Shown: positions 17,406 through 26,094, counted from the first letter of the stretch. The stretch: 64,000 nucleotides of DNA from Lacrimispora defluvii (GCA_013036995.1 JAAOXG010000026.1:1-64000), one strand, 5' to 3'. Numbers and translations: made by a program. Notes: generated by a model not told the origin, from the letters alone.

Positions 17406-18587
17406 ATGAAGATCATAAAAGTTGAAGTGATGCAAGTTGATGTAAAGTCCTTAGATAATCCAGGGTGGAGGCCTATCGTCTGCAGAATATATACGGATAA
17501 AGGAATTTATGGAGATGGTGAAGCGGCTATGGCATATGGGGTTGGTTCAACAGCAGCATATGGAATGATACAAGATTTAGCAAAACTTATTATAGGCATG
17601 GACCCACTTGACCATGAAGTGATTTGGAATAAATTATATAGGTCAACATTTTGGGGGCAAAATGGGGGGCCAGTAATTTTCAGTGGTATATCTGCAATTG
17701 ATATTGCACTATGGGATATTAAAGGCAAGTATTTTGAAGTTCCAATTTACAAACTTTTAGGTGGAAAGTTGAGAAATAAACTAAGGTGCTATGCCAGTCA
17801 GCTTCAATTTGGCTGGGGTGATACGAAATTATCAGCAGCTTCACCGAGAGAATATGTGGAATATTCTAAAAAAGCCGTATCTGAGGGCTATGATGCTATA
17901 AAAATAGATTTCTTTACATTTGATGAGTATGGAAACAGGTTAACCAGTGAAGATACCACAGGTTTGCTTCCACCAAATAAAATAAAAATGGTAACAGAAA
18001 GAATCGAAGCAGTTCGAAATGCTGTAGGTGATGATGTAGATATTATTATGGAAAACCATTCGTATCTTGATGCTCAGTCTGCGGTACAGCTTGGGAAGCT
18101 GGTTGAAAGATATCATATTTTTATGTATGAAGAGCCAACAACACCAAGTCCTTCATTAAATAATTATGTTAGTAAAAATATTAATATTCCAATTGCTCAT
18201 GGTGAAAGGATTTACACAAGATGGGGATTTGAGCAATATTTTAAGGATAATTCCATACAAATAGCCCAGCCTGATATTGGAAATTGCGGAGGTTTAACTG
18301 AAACAAAAAAAATATGTGATATGGCGTATGTATATGATATTGGGATACAAGCTCATGTTTGTGCCAGTCCTCTTTCTACAGCCGTAGCACTCCATTTAGA
18401 GGCAGCAATACCTAATTTTACAATCCACGAGCATCATGTTTACAATCTGCACTCATATAATAAAAAGCTGTGTATTCACGATTATCAGCCGATAGATGGA
18501 TCGATATCAATACCGGATTTACCCGGTATAGGGAATGAATTATCTAATTATTGTTTTGAAAACAGTCTGAAAGTAATCATAGAATAA
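17406..18587 (+). CDS. Mandelate racemase/sugar-acid dehydratase-like enolase-superfamily enzyme
   Basis: A 393-residue enolase-superfamily protein. The N-terminal capping domain covers residues 1-125, followed by the barrel with metal-ligand strands MENHSYL (about 217-223), MYEEPTTPS (about 240-248) and IAHGERIYTR (about 262-271). A general-base histidine candidate is HVCASPLSTA (about 318-327). The second-strand motif is KID in place of the KxK of mandelate racemase. This fits the D-galactonate/D-mannonate-dehydratase-like branch, but the precise reaction is unclear. GGAGCTGGGAG precedes the ATG, and the gene closes the MetNIQ operon. Confidence 0.8.
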   Translation: MKIIKVEVMQVDVKSLDNPGWRPIVCRIYTDKGIYGDGEAAMAYGVGSTAAYGMIQDLAKLIIGMDPLDHEVIWNKLYRSTFWGQNGGPVIFSGISAIDIALWDIKGKYFEVPIYKLLGGKLRNKLRCYASQLQFGWGDTKLSAASPREYVEYSKKAVSEGYDAIKIDFFTFDEYGNRLTSEDTTGLLPPNKIKMVTERIEAVRNAVGDDVDIIMENHSYLDAQSAVQLGKLVERYHIFMYEEPTTPSPSLNNYVSKNINIPIAHGERIYTRWGFEQYFKDNSIQIAQPDIGNCGGLTETKKICDMAYVYDIGIQAHVCASPLSTAVALHLEAAIPNFTIHEHHVYNLHSYNKKLCIHDYQPIDGSISIPDLPGIGNELSNYCFENSLKVIIE

Positions 18588-18613
18588 AATAAGCGTTATT
18601 TATAGCGTGATCC

Positions 18614-18645
18614 CCCCCTCCTAACCCGAAGGTTAGGAGAGGGGG
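18614..18645. terminator. Hairpin between convergent genes
   Basis: A long GC-rich stem: CCCCTCCTAACC and GGTTAGGAGAGGGG around a CGAA tetraloop, with one bulge. It is followed by mixed rather than pure T sequence on both sides. Its place between two converging genes suggests a bidirectional terminator. Confidence 0.65.
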
Positions 18646-18651
18646 CATACT

Positions 18652-19629
18652 CTAATTCTTTATTCTTTTGGGATTTACTTTATTACTCAGAATATAAATT
18701 CCACACCAGCCTATCAATAATAACAATTCTGCCAGGACAACAAGCCATAGTATCTCCATGTATCCACCAATGACACAAAATAAGGTATTAACCAGAGGAA
18801 AGCCCAGGAAAGTAAACATAATTGGAAAATCTTTTTTGTAATTCAAAGAACTAACAACCCTGCCATCCCAGTACTTAACGAAGGCTAACACGAATATCCC
18901 CACTGAAATTATAGAAAGAGCAATCAACATTACCCATTGCATGTTAGAAGTTCTGGTGAAAAATGGTCCCATATAATTAAAGAAGTTGGATATAGGTGAA
19001 ACCAAACAAACCAGAGAAAGAATGGAAGCCAAAACCGGATACAGATAACCAATCAGCCTACTGTAACCACTCTTTTTATGCCACCATTCACCGATTAAGA
19101 TAAATGCAGTCCAGTATCCGGCTATATAGATCCAGCCTGTAAAATTCATGACAGGTTCCCCATAAATGACAGGTTCACCTGGGAGGGGATAATAACTCCA
19201 CCTGCCAATGATTCCTTCCGTAGTTTGAAAAATCTGTTTTACTGCGACCGGATCCAGTGAAAAATCAAAAATCATAGCACTTAGTCCAGCAATGAATGGT
19301 TTCGTCCATGACGGTATATTTATCGTCTTCAAAACACGTAACGTTGAGTAAACAATAAGAAACTCAATAATCGGAACTGTTAATGGTACATTGAATATCA
19401 TTAGGATACTGTGCCCATAGGAGTAAAAACCTTCTTTTCCTATAGATCCCATAAATACAGCAACATTTTCAAAGGCCGATGCGTATAAAAAGACAAAGCA
19501 TATAAATTGCATTAATACAATCTTCGGACGCTCTTCATTCTCTATTATATAAAAAATCATGAAAGTGGCAATAATTAAAACTAAAATATCCTGTATCATC
19601 CATACAGGAACTATTGTAATATTTCCCAT
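18652..19629 (-). CDS. CruF-like (carotenoid-synthesis-family) membrane protein
   Basis: A 325-residue membrane protein with about nine membrane helices. The segment FDFSLDPVAVKQIFQT followed by WSYYPLPGEPVIYGEPVMNF and TGWIY matches the conserved core of the carotenoid biosynthesis (CruF/DUF422-type) family, in which the DPVA motif is a hallmark. Known members hydrate carotenoid ends, but no other carotenoid gene is visible, so another lipid-like substrate is likely. GGAGG precedes the ATG. It is divergent from a TetR gene whose sites lie between them. Confidence 0.6.
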   Translation of the reverse strand: MGNITIVPVWMIQDILVLIIATFMIFYIIENEERPKIVLMQFICFVFLYASAFENVAVFMGSIGKEGFYSYGHSILMIFNVPLTVPIIEFLIVYSTLRVLKTINIPSWTKPFIAGLSAMIFDFSLDPVAVKQIFQTTEGIIGRWSYYPLPGEPVIYGEPVMNFTGWIYIAGYWTAFILIGEWWHKKSGYSRLIGYLYPVLASILSLVCLVSPISNFFNYMGPFFTRTSNMQWVMLIALSIISVGIFVLAFVKYWDGRVVSSLNYKKDFPIMFTFLGFPLVNTLFCVIGGYMEILWLVVLAELLLLIGWCGIYILSNKVNPKRIKN

Positions 19630-19662
19630 TGATTTACCTCCAGCTAAAATTATGATTGAGTC

Positions 19663-19734
19663 GAACGTTCAAATATATTATACTGATACAGTGTTACTTA
19701 ATCAACAGTCAGTTCGATAACAATGCGTTCGATA
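19663..19734. promoter_or_regulatory. Possible TetR sites between cruF-like gene and tetR
   Basis: The palindrome GAACGTTC (19663-19670) and two direct repeats GTTCGATA (19712-19719 and 19727-19734, 15 bp apart) share the GTTCGA core. They sit between the divergent genes and are candidate sites for the TetR protein. Confidence 0.45.
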
Positions 19735-19788
19735 TCTTACAAATTATATATGAATTGTTCGTTTACTGATTTATTTAGGGAGAATATT

Positions 19789-20364
19789 ATGGCATACGAA
19801 AAAGCAGACCAACGAGTAAGATATACAAAGATGGTTATAAAAAACAGTTTACTGGAACTTATGAGAGAGCGTCCTATCAGCAAAATTACAGTGACAGATA
19901 TATGTAAGAAAGCAGATATAAATCGCAATACTTTTTATTCACATTATGCAAATCAGTTTGAACTATTATCAAGTATTGAAGATGAGTTATATGAAGAAAT
20001 CAGGCAGGTTGTGGATCATACCATAAATCTTGAAGCCTGTGGAAAACTTTCATATGAAATCTGTAAGTATATAAAGGCAAATAGAAATATATGCGAAGTA
20101 TTATTTTCAGAAAATGGGGATAAGGATTTATTAGAACGGATTATTTATATCAGCCATGATTTTAATATAGAAAAATGGAAAAAGGAAGTAAAAAATATAG
20201 ATCAAAAGTTATTCGATAATTGGTATACGTTTACTGCATATGGCAGTATTGCCGTAATAAAAAATTGGGTTAATAGTGGTATGAAGGAAAGCTCAAGTAA
20301 AGTTGCTGCTTTTATTGATAAAGCAACAGAAGCAGTACCGAAAAATTTTATTCATGAAATTTAA
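19789..20364 (+). CDS. TetR/AcrR family regulator (short, DhaS-like)
   Basis: A 191-residue TetR-type regulator. The DNA-binding part is clear: QRVRYTKMVIKNSLLELMRE, then ISKITVTDICKKADINRNTF and YSHYANQFELL. The C-terminal part is a short helical domain of the TetR_C_33-like kind common in Firmicutes. I chose the ATG at 19789 because AGGGAG lies seven bases before it; the frame extends to 19723 without a good ribosome site. It is divergent from the CruF-like gene, its probable target. Confidence 0.85.
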   Translation: MAYEKADQRVRYTKMVIKNSLLELMRERPISKITVTDICKKADINRNTFYSHYANQFELLSSIEDELYEEIRQVVDHTINLEACGKLSYEICKYIKANRNICEVLFSENGDKDLLERIIYISHDFNIEKWKKEVKNIDQKLFDNWYTFTAYGSIAVIKNWVNSGMKESSSKVAAFIDKATEAVPKNFIHEI

Positions 20365-20398
20365 TCGAATAAATAGCTTGCATCCTCCCGCAATGGAA

Positions 20399-20446
20399 CA
20401 GGACCTCCTGGCATAGTTATTATTCTACGGCAGGAGATCCTGGTTT
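20399..20446. terminator. Bidirectional terminator between tetR and the reductase gene
   Basis: CAGGACCTCCTGGCATAG pairs with CTACGGCAGGAGATCCTG over 15 of 18 positions with an 8-base loop, at the convergent ends of two genes. Confidence 0.75.
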
Positions 20447-21377
20447 ATTGCTTCGGAATCAGGTTTTCTACTTCATAAAGCCTTGGTACCTTTATCCCAT
20501 ACTTTTTTGCAGCTGTAATAATTTCCTGTACAGCATAGCCAACTTTAAAGTGGTTATGGGCCATAAGCGTATAAGCCATGCTTTTTGGAGAAAAAACAAC
20601 ATGAGTCATAATAAAACCTACGGCTTTCGGTGGCAGACTGCTTAACACAATCGTCAAAGGGTCAAGTTTCGATCCCCTTGCTTTTAAAACAGGGGTTATT
20701 TCTTTCAAGTTTCGGCCTACTCCATCCAGCGCTTCTCGTGAGGAAATTACTTTTTTAAAACTGCCGCTTTTTAATACTTCGGCTTCCATTGCAGCATTGA
20801 ATGCGAAGTGATTCCAGAGCCAGCTTTTTATATCCTTTTCAACCTTGATCTTGAAGCCTGCCTGAGCAAAAAGCTTACGAACCTCCAGATCCCTTTTGGC
20901 GGGCTGGGATTCAAAAGTTCCAAACTGGACAGTTTTGTAAAATCCGCCGTACAATGTGTTCCCTTCAAATCCGCCTCCTCCACCGGGGAAGCCATAAACA
21001 ATCTGATTGCGCGGAATCGGAGAAACAGCTAATTGAGGGTCTTGCCAAAAGTTACTGAAAAAAAGAACTGTTGCATTTCCAACCCGTGGTGCCAGGTACT
21101 TAACCACACTTGATATCTGTTGGGGATTGACGCTTATAAAAATCAGGTCATAGTCGTGATTTCCCTTTAACTCTTCGTGCATGACAATATCCCATTTCTC
21201 TTTAACGATACGGCCTTTTTTACTTTTTCTTTTATCCCATAGTTCCAAATTTACATAGGAACCGTATTGTGCCTTCCTGCCTTCCCGCACATAGAACTCA
21301 ACGGTGTGGCCTGCATTTTCCAATGCCCAGGCATACTGTGTCCCTATAACGCCGCGGCCCCAAATTAGTATTTTCAT
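20445..21377 (-). CDS. Ketopantoate reductase-family (PanE/ApbA) oxidoreductase
   Basis: A 310-residue NAD(P)H-dependent enzyme of the ApbA/PanE family. The N-terminal dinucleotide-binding motif is WGRGVIGTQYAWALENAGH (about residues 6-24), followed by EFYVREGRKAQ. A later conserved-type helix contains NHFAFNAAMEAEVLK, in the place of the catalytic K/N region. No pantothenate gene lies nearby, and many family members reduce other 2-keto acids. AGGAGG precedes the ATG. It is divergent from a TetR gene with two identical palindromes between them, which likely control it. Confidence 0.75.
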   Translation of the reverse strand: MKILIWGRGVIGTQYAWALENAGHTVEFYVREGRKAQYGSYVNLELWDKRKSKKGRIVKEKWDIVMHEELKGNHDYDLIFISVNPQQISSVVKYLAPRVGNATVLFFSNFWQDPQLAVSPIPRNQIVYGFPGGGGGFEGNTLYGGFYKTVQFGTFESQPAKRDLEVRKLFAQAGFKIKVEKDIKSWLWNHFAFNAAMEAEVLKSGSFKKVISSREALDGVGRNLKEITPVLKARGSKLDPLTIVLSSLPPKAVGFIMTHVVFSPKSMAYTLMAHNHFKVGYAVQEIITAAKKYGIKVPRLYEVENLIPKQ

Positions 21378-21401
21378 AAAACAACCTCCTGACTAATCGT
21401 A

Positions 21402-21497
21402 TGTTGACTTTTCAACACGTGTTTGGTACTGTTAGTGTACTGATTTGTGACCCGAGTTACAATGGTTATGTTCATTCCAATTGTTGAAAACTCAACA
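21402..21497. promoter_or_regulatory. Twin TGTTGA-N4-TCAACA operators
   Basis: TGTTGACTTTTCAACA (21402-21417) and TGTTGAAAACTCAACA (21482-21497) are two copies of the same palindrome, 80 bp apart, in the gap between the reductase gene and the rightward tetR. They very likely bind this TetR protein. Confidence 0.8.
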
Positions 21498-21535
21498 TAA
21501 TATACTGATCTGTTTAATGCCTGAAGGAGAACACT

Positions 21536-22075
21536 GTGGATAGAAGAATTAAAAAAACAAGGCAGTTGATTATGGATACCTTTATCGACCTGCTATCCGA
21601 AAAAGAATTTGAGAAAATCACCATTAATGATATTGCAGAACGAGCAGATATAAACCGTGGGACTGTTTATCTGCATTATATGGATAAATATGACCTGCTT
21701 GACAAGTGTATTGAAAAATATATTGAGCTGCTGGTAAATCACTGTGCCAATAGTTCCAATACCACTTTAGATCCCGGTGCAATTCAACGTGTTTTTGAAT
21801 ATCTGGAGAAAAATTTTACGATTTATAAGTTGCTTCTTAACAACGAGGGATTTGGATTTTTCCGCAGTCGCTTATATGTGATTATTGCGGAAACAGTAAC
21901 CGGGGTTATAGGGAAAAAGTCAGAAGACAACAAGTTTTCAAATGGTATCACCACTCATTTTTTAACCTCCGGGTTTATTGGAGTATTGGAATGGTGGATC
22001 AATAATTCCATGCCTTGTAGTGTACAGGAAGTTACTAAACAGCTCCTGTTCCTGCTGGAACCATACACCAGGTAA
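21536..22075 (+). CDS. TetR/AcrR family regulator
   Basis: A 179-residue TetR-type protein starting at GTG behind GAAGGAGAAC. Helix-turn-helix: RIKKTRQLIMDTFIDLLSEK, then ITINDIAERADINRGTVYLH and YMDKYDLLDKC. A short helical C-terminal domain follows (TetR_C_33-like). It is divergent from the PanE-like reductase and shares with it a gap containing two copies of one palindrome, which indicates joint control of both genes. The inducer is unknown. Confidence 0.88.
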   Translation: MDRRIKKTRQLIMDTFIDLLSEKEFEKITINDIAERADINRGTVYLHYMDKYDLLDKCIEKYIELLVNHCANSSNTTLDPGAIQRVFEYLEKNFTIYKLLLNNEGFGFFRSRLYVIIAETVTGVIGKKSEDNKFSNGITTHFLTSGFIGVLEWWINNSMPCSVQEVTKQLLFLLEPYTR

Positions 22076-22094
22076 AATTTCTGTAGTGAACCTC

Positions 22095-22125
22095 TTGCAT
22101 GTTACGTAGCGTAATGTATTAGAAT
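22095..22125 (+). promoter_or_regulatory. MerR-type promoter with 19-bp spacer
   Basis: TTGCAT (22095-22100) and TAGAAT (22120-22125) are 19 bp apart, longer than the usual 17. The spacer contains the palindrome TTACGTAGCGTAA (22102-22114). This is the classic layout of promoters that MerR proteins activate by twisting DNA. The merR gene at 22463 lies in the operon it drives, so autoactivation is likely. Confidence 0.75.
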
Positions 22126-22155
22126 TAAGATAACATGAAAAGGAAGGTGTATTAT

Positions 22156-22461
22156 ATGAAAGATAAATTTGTTATTAAGACAAGACAAGGAGAGGCTGAA
22201 ATTACCTGGCCCCGAAATGAGCAGCCCGGATTCTGTCCCAATTGTCACAAATGTGTTCCATTTAACTCTATTCTTATCAAAAAAGAAAATGGGGATTCTG
22301 AAGAAGACGATTCAGATATGGAGGCTGTTAAGGCGAAGAAACCTGGCATCAAAATAGGGCAGTTCGGGGAAAATGCAGTCAAGATCGGCGAGTGCCCATA
22401 TTGTCATCAGGCAATACCGGTTCGGGAAGTTATACTAAAAACGCCGGGAGGCATAAATTAA
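22156..22461 (+). CDS. Small CxxC-pair (zinc-ribbon-like) protein
   Basis: A 101-residue protein. Two CxxC knuckles are separated by an acidic linker: PGFCPNCHKCVPFNS near residues 25-39, and GECPYCHQAIPVREV near 79-93. Together they could bind one zinc ion. The linker contains SEEDDSDME. I use the ATG at 22156 because AAGGAAGGTG is well placed for it; an upstream ATG at 22135 is possible. It is the first gene under the MerR-type promoter and the next gene (merR) starts two bases after its stop. Its role is unknown. Confidence 0.7.
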   Translation: MKDKFVIKTRQGEAEITWPRNEQPGFCPNCHKCVPFNSILIKKENGDSEEDDSDMEAVKAKKPGIKIGQFGENAVKIGECPYCHQAIPVREVILKTPGGIN

Positions 22462-22462
22462 G

Positions 22463-23239
22463 GTGAATCAGGAACATTTGTTTACAATTGGAGAATTAGC
22501 ACGTATAGGTGGTGTTACTGTACGGACACTTCAATATTATGATGAACAGCATTTGCTAAAACCAATTATTACCGAAGGCGGAAGAAGAAAGTATACCCGA
22601 GAAGATGTTTTGCGTCTTGAACAGATTCTTTTCCTTAAATCATTGGGATTTTCTTTGGAAGAAATTAATGAAAAAATTTTAGATTTAGATACATCAGCAG
22701 ATTTAAAAAATATATTTACAATGCAGCGAAATGCACTCACAGGACAAATTGAACAATTAAATAATATTGTAGGAATGCTTGATACTGTGATAGCTGAAAC
22801 AAATACCAATCAAGAGATCAATATGGATCGTCTGATCACAATTATGGAATCTATGAGACGGGGCAATCCATATGCCTTTGTAATACGATATTTTAATGAT
22901 GATCAGCTGAAAAGCTTCGCAATCCAATTATTTACCATGCCTGACAATATGAAAGTAAAAGAAGTCTTTGATAAATTGAAAGAACTTTATGAAAAAGGTG
23001 TTGAGCCCAAAGGTGAAGAAGGTCAGGAATTTGCAAAACAATGGTGGAACATGGTAAATGAATTTTCATCAGGAGATATTAATTTACTGATGTCACTGAT
23101 CAACGCAGGTCTGGATATTTCAAACTGGCCATATGAAGCCAGGGATATTCAGGAGCCTATAAAAAACTTTCTTGTAAAGGCGCTGAATTTTTATATTCAT
23201 AATAACGGCTTTCAATTAGGGTTAGAAAATACAGAGTAG
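22463..23239 (+). CDS. MerR family regulator with TipAS-like effector domain
   Basis: A 258-residue MerR protein beginning at GTG after GGGAGG. The DNA-binding domain is plain: FTIGELARIGGVTVRTLQYY, DEQHLLKPI, then GGRRKYTREDVLRLEQILFL. A coiled-coil linker (about 80-125) leads to a helical C-terminal half similar in length and pattern to TipAS effector domains, which bind thiopeptide-type and other antibiotics in TipA. The MerR-type promoter at 22095 suggests it activates its own operon. The ligand is not known. Confidence 0.85.
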   Translation: MNQEHLFTIGELARIGGVTVRTLQYYDEQHLLKPIITEGGRRKYTREDVLRLEQILFLKSLGFSLEEINEKILDLDTSADLKNIFTMQRNALTGQIEQLNNIVGMLDTVIAETNTNQEINMDRLITIMESMRRGNPYAFVIRYFNDDQLKSFAIQLFTMPDNMKVKEVFDKLKELYEKGVEPKGEEGQEFAKQWWNMVNEFSSGDINLLMSLINAGLDISNWPYEARDIQEPIKNFLVKALNFYIHNNGFQLGLENTE

Positions 23240-23250
23240 GAGAAATTTAT

Positions 23251-24096
23251 ATGACTAATAAAATAGAAAACATATTAACACAGATCATACACGCCTTTGA
23301 CGGAGTTGCCGGGATTGATGCCATCGTTTTGGGTGGTTCCCGCGCTACGGGTACGGCGAACAAAGATTCTGATATAGATATAGGAATATACTATGATGAG
23401 GAATCATTTGACCTTACATCATTCAGAGAAAAGGCTGTCTCACTTGATGAGGAACACCGAATTAATATTATAACCGATCCCGGTCAATGGGGGCCGTGGA
23501 TTAACGGCGGAGGCTGGCTGAAAATTGATGGTATTGCTGTGGATATTCTTTTCAGGAATACCCAAAAAGTTATTACTGTAATTGACGATTGTATTGATGG
23601 AAAAATCTCCATAGACTATCAATGCGGTCATCCGTTTGGATTTGTAAATTCTATTTATATGGGAGAGGTGGCATATTGCAAAATTTTGTGCAGCAATAAC
23701 AGCCTTATCTCAGAACAGAAAAAAAGGCTGATCGATTTACCTAAAAGCTACCAGAAAGCTGTAATAGAAAAATTCTTATGGGAATGTGAGTTTTCAAAAC
23801 AGTGTGGTACGAAGGCAATTGGAAAAGGAGATGTTCTATATGCTGCCGGTTCATTGTTTCGGTGTGCAGTCAGCCTACTGCAGGTTCTGTATGCCATAAA
23901 TGGAATGTATATTCTTAATGAGAAAGGCAGTTTGGGCCGATTACTAATGCAAAAAGATGCATTTATCCCAAAAGACTTTGCCAGTGATGTGGAAGCAGCA
24001 TTTTCTGGATTAAGTAAAAATACAATACAAGATTGTTTTGACAGAATTCAGGTTCAATATAATGAAATATCTAGTTACAGCAGGCAAATAGTATAG
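23251..24096 (+). CDS. Nucleotidyltransferase-domain protein
   Basis: A 281-residue protein of the polymerase-beta-like nucleotidyltransferase superfamily. The active-site pattern is visible at about residues 27-48: IVLGGSRATGTANKDSDIDI, giving GS followed by DxD. A later aspartate in GIAVDILFRN (about 95) could be the third metal ligand. The C-terminal half is helical. Some relatives are aminoglycoside adenylyltransferase-like, which would fit control by a TipA-like MerR protein, but this is inference. It starts 11 bp after merR with a GGAG site and ends in a terminator. Confidence 0.8.
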   Translation: MTNKIENILTQIIHAFDGVAGIDAIVLGGSRATGTANKDSDIDIGIYYDEESFDLTSFREKAVSLDEEHRINIITDPGQWGPWINGGGWLKIDGIAVDILFRNTQKVITVIDDCIDGKISIDYQCGHPFGFVNSIYMGEVAYCKILCSNNSLISEQKKRLIDLPKSYQKAVIEKFLWECEFSKQCGTKAIGKGDVLYAAGSLFRCAVSLLQVLYAINGMYILNEKGSLGRLLMQKDAFIPKDFASDVEAAFSGLSKNTIQDCFDRIQVQYNEISSYSRQIV

Positions 24097-24117
24097 ATAG
24101 ATATCAAATAAAATTAG

Positions 24118-24156
24118 CAGGAGTATACTCTAAATGAAGATACTCCTGTTTTTTTA
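24118..24156 (+). terminator. Terminator after the MerR operon
   Basis: CAGGAGTAT and ATACTCCTG make a perfect 9-bp stem with a 13-base loop, followed by a run of seven T. Confidence 0.9.
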
Positions 24157-24244
24157 TTGCCGACTTTTTCCCCGAAATGGGATGGAAACTATATTTGCCC
24201 TGTCCTGTTTTTTCAAAGTGTTTTAAATTATATCAACTGGATTC

Positions 24245-24305
24245 TTGACATACAAATAAAAAGGATGCATACTTGATATATAAAACGGGTTAGCACAAAC
24301 TAACC
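24245..24305 (+). promoter_or_regulatory. Promoter and inverted repeat before the aldolase gene
   Basis: TTGACA (24245-24250) is followed 17 bp later by CATACT (24268-24273), a partial -10. Downstream, GGTTAG (24288-24293) and CTAACC (24300-24305) form a perfect small inverted repeat in the leader, possibly an operator or hairpin. Confidence 0.55.
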
Positions 24306-24376
24306 TATAGAGGGAAGTGAAACAGTGTATCAGTCAAAAGTAAATGGCGTAGAAGATAAAGGAGGTTATGTATAAC

Positions 24377-25261
24377 ATGAAATCAGAACAATTAGAACGA
24401 ATGAAGCATGGTGCCGGATTCATTGCAGCATTGGATCAGAGCGGAGGAAGTACACCGAAGGCTTTGAGTGATTATGGAATTGATACGTCAGAATACCATA
24501 CTGAGGATGAGATGTATGATCTGATTCAGCAGATGAGAAGCCGGATTATTGCAAGCAAGGCATTTTCGTCCAATCATATTTTAGGTGCAATCCTGTTTGA
24601 AAAAACAATGGAACGTAAAATTGACAACCTGTATACTGCAGATTATCTATGGGAGAAAAAAGGGATTGTCCCATTTCTGAAAATTGACAATGGACTGGAT
24701 GAACTAAAGGACGGGGTTCAGTTGATGAAGCCGATTCCTAAACTGGATGAGCTTTTAAATAGAGCGGCCGCCAGAAATATTTTTGGAACAAAGATGCGTT
24801 CCGTTATTCATGAAGCGAACAGGGTGGGTATTCATGCGATTGTAGAACAGCAGTTTGATTTAGGTCAGAAAATTTATGATGCAGGATTTATACCAATAGT
24901 GGAACCGGAGGTAGATATTCATAGCAGCAGCAAACAAGAAGCAGAGGAAATATTGATTGAGGAAATTATAAGCCATCTGAAAAAACGGGATGATTCAATG
25001 AACATTATGCTGAAGGTGTCTATCCCTTCTGTGGCTGGAGCTTACAATGATCTAATGAATGATCCGAGGATTGTGCGGATTGTGGCACTATCCGGTGGTT
25101 ACAGCCGTAAAGAGGCAGATGAACTGTTAAAGCAGAATCCAAAACTGATTGCCAGCTTTTCCAGAGCACTTCTTTCTGACCTTTCAGTCAAGCAGACACA
25201 GCAGGAATTTGATGCGGTATTATTGAAAGCAATTATTGAGATTTACGAAGCATCCTTATAG
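24377..25261 (+). CDS. fda: Fructose-bisphosphate aldolase class I
   Basis: A 294-residue class I (Schiff-base) aldolase of the Staphylococcus Fda type. The start ERMKHGAGFIAALDQSGGST followed by PKAL is diagnostic, as are FLKIDNGLDE, EQQFDLGQKIYDAGFIPIVE and MLKVSIP (about residues 215-221), where the last lysine is the expected Schiff-base residue. It splits fructose-1,6-bisphosphate into two triose phosphates. An ATG at 24368 is too close to AGGAGG, so 24377 is preferred. It is directly followed by phosphoglycerate mutase, forming a small glycolytic unit. Confidence 0.9.
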   Translation: MKSEQLERMKHGAGFIAALDQSGGSTPKALSDYGIDTSEYHTEDEMYDLIQQMRSRIIASKAFSSNHILGAILFEKTMERKIDNLYTADYLWEKKGIVPFLKIDNGLDELKDGVQLMKPIPKLDELLNRAAARNIFGTKMRSVIHEANRVGIHAIVEQQFDLGQKIYDAGFIPIVEPEVDIHSSSKQEAEEILIEEIISHLKKRDDSMNIMLKVSIPSVAGAYNDLMNDPRIVRIVALSGGYSRKEADELLKQNPKLIASFSRALLSDLSVKQTQQEFDAVLLKAIIEIYEASL

Positions 25262-25273
25262 GGAGGGATTGAT

Positions 25274-26038
25274 ATGAGCCATCAGTTAGTATTGCTCCGT
25301 CATGGAGAAAGCATCTGGAATTTAGAAAATCTGTTTACTGGCTGGACGGATGTTGACTTATCAGAAGCCGGCAAAGAGGAAGCGAGAGAAGCCGGCCGGT
25401 TGTTTAAGGAGCAGGGATATGAGTTTGACATCTGCTATACCTCCTATCTGAAACGAGCAATCCATACGCTGAATTTTGCCTTAGAGAAAATGGATGCAGA
25501 ATGGCTGCCTGTAATAAAGGCGTGGCAGCTTAATGAGCGCCATTACGGGACATTACAGGGATTAAATAAGTCCCAGACGGCTGAAAAATACGGAGAAGAA
25601 CAGGTGAGAATCTGGCGGCGTTCTTTTGATGTACAGCCTCCGTCTTTAGAGCCGCAGGATGAAAGGAATCCGGCTCATCAGAAAGCATATCAAAATGTGG
25701 CGGAAAACCAATTACCGTTGGCAGAAAGTCTGAAAGATACCATCGCACGGGTTATTCCTTACTTTGATAAGCAGATCAGACCACAGCTTTTGGCTGGAAA
25801 AAGGGTATTGATTACAGCTCATGGAAATTCCCTGAGGGCGCTGGTTATGTATCTGGAGCATCTTTCCCAGCAGGAAATCGTGGAACTTAATCTGGCTACG
25901 GGCATCCCACTGGTGTATAGTCTTAATGATAATCTCTCGGTTATAGGAAAGCAGTTTTTAGGAAATCCTGATGTGATAGCCGCAAAAATGAAGATGGTAG
26001 CAAATCAGGGAAAAACAAAAACAATAGAAAGGCTCTGA
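25274..26038 (+). CDS. gpmA: 2,3-bisphosphoglycerate-dependent phosphoglycerate mutase
   Basis: A 254-residue histidine phosphatase-type mutase of full GpmA length. The phospho-acceptor motif is [10 protein letters not shown] (His about residue 10), followed by [33 protein letters not shown] carries the catalytic glutamate, and [15 protein letters not shown] near residue 180 contains the second histidine. It interconverts 3- and 2-phosphoglycerate. GGGAGG lies before the ATG, 12 bp after the aldolase gene. A terminator follows. Confidence 0.95.
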   Translation: MSHQLVLLRHGESIWNLENLFTGWTDVDLSEAGKEEAREAGRLFKEQGYEFDICYTSYLKRAIHTLNFALEKMDAEWLPVIKAWQLNERHYGTLQGLNKSQTAEKYGEEQVRIWRRSFDVQPPSLEPQDERNPAHQKAYQNVAENQLPLAESLKDTIARVIPYFDKQIRPQLLAGKRVLITAHGNSLRALVMYLEHLSQQEIVELNLATGIPLVYSLNDNLSVIGKQFLGNPDVIAAKMKMVANQGKTKTIERL

Positions 26039-26056
26039 TTGATAAAAAACATAGAA

Positions 26057-26094
26057 AGTCACCTGGAGGTCACTCTGATCTTGGTGGCTTTTTG
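26057..26094 (+). terminator. Terminator after gpmA
   Basis: AGTCACC pairs with GGTGGCT (one wobble), enclosing a further ACCT/AGGT mini-stem, and is followed by a T-run. Confidence 0.7.
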
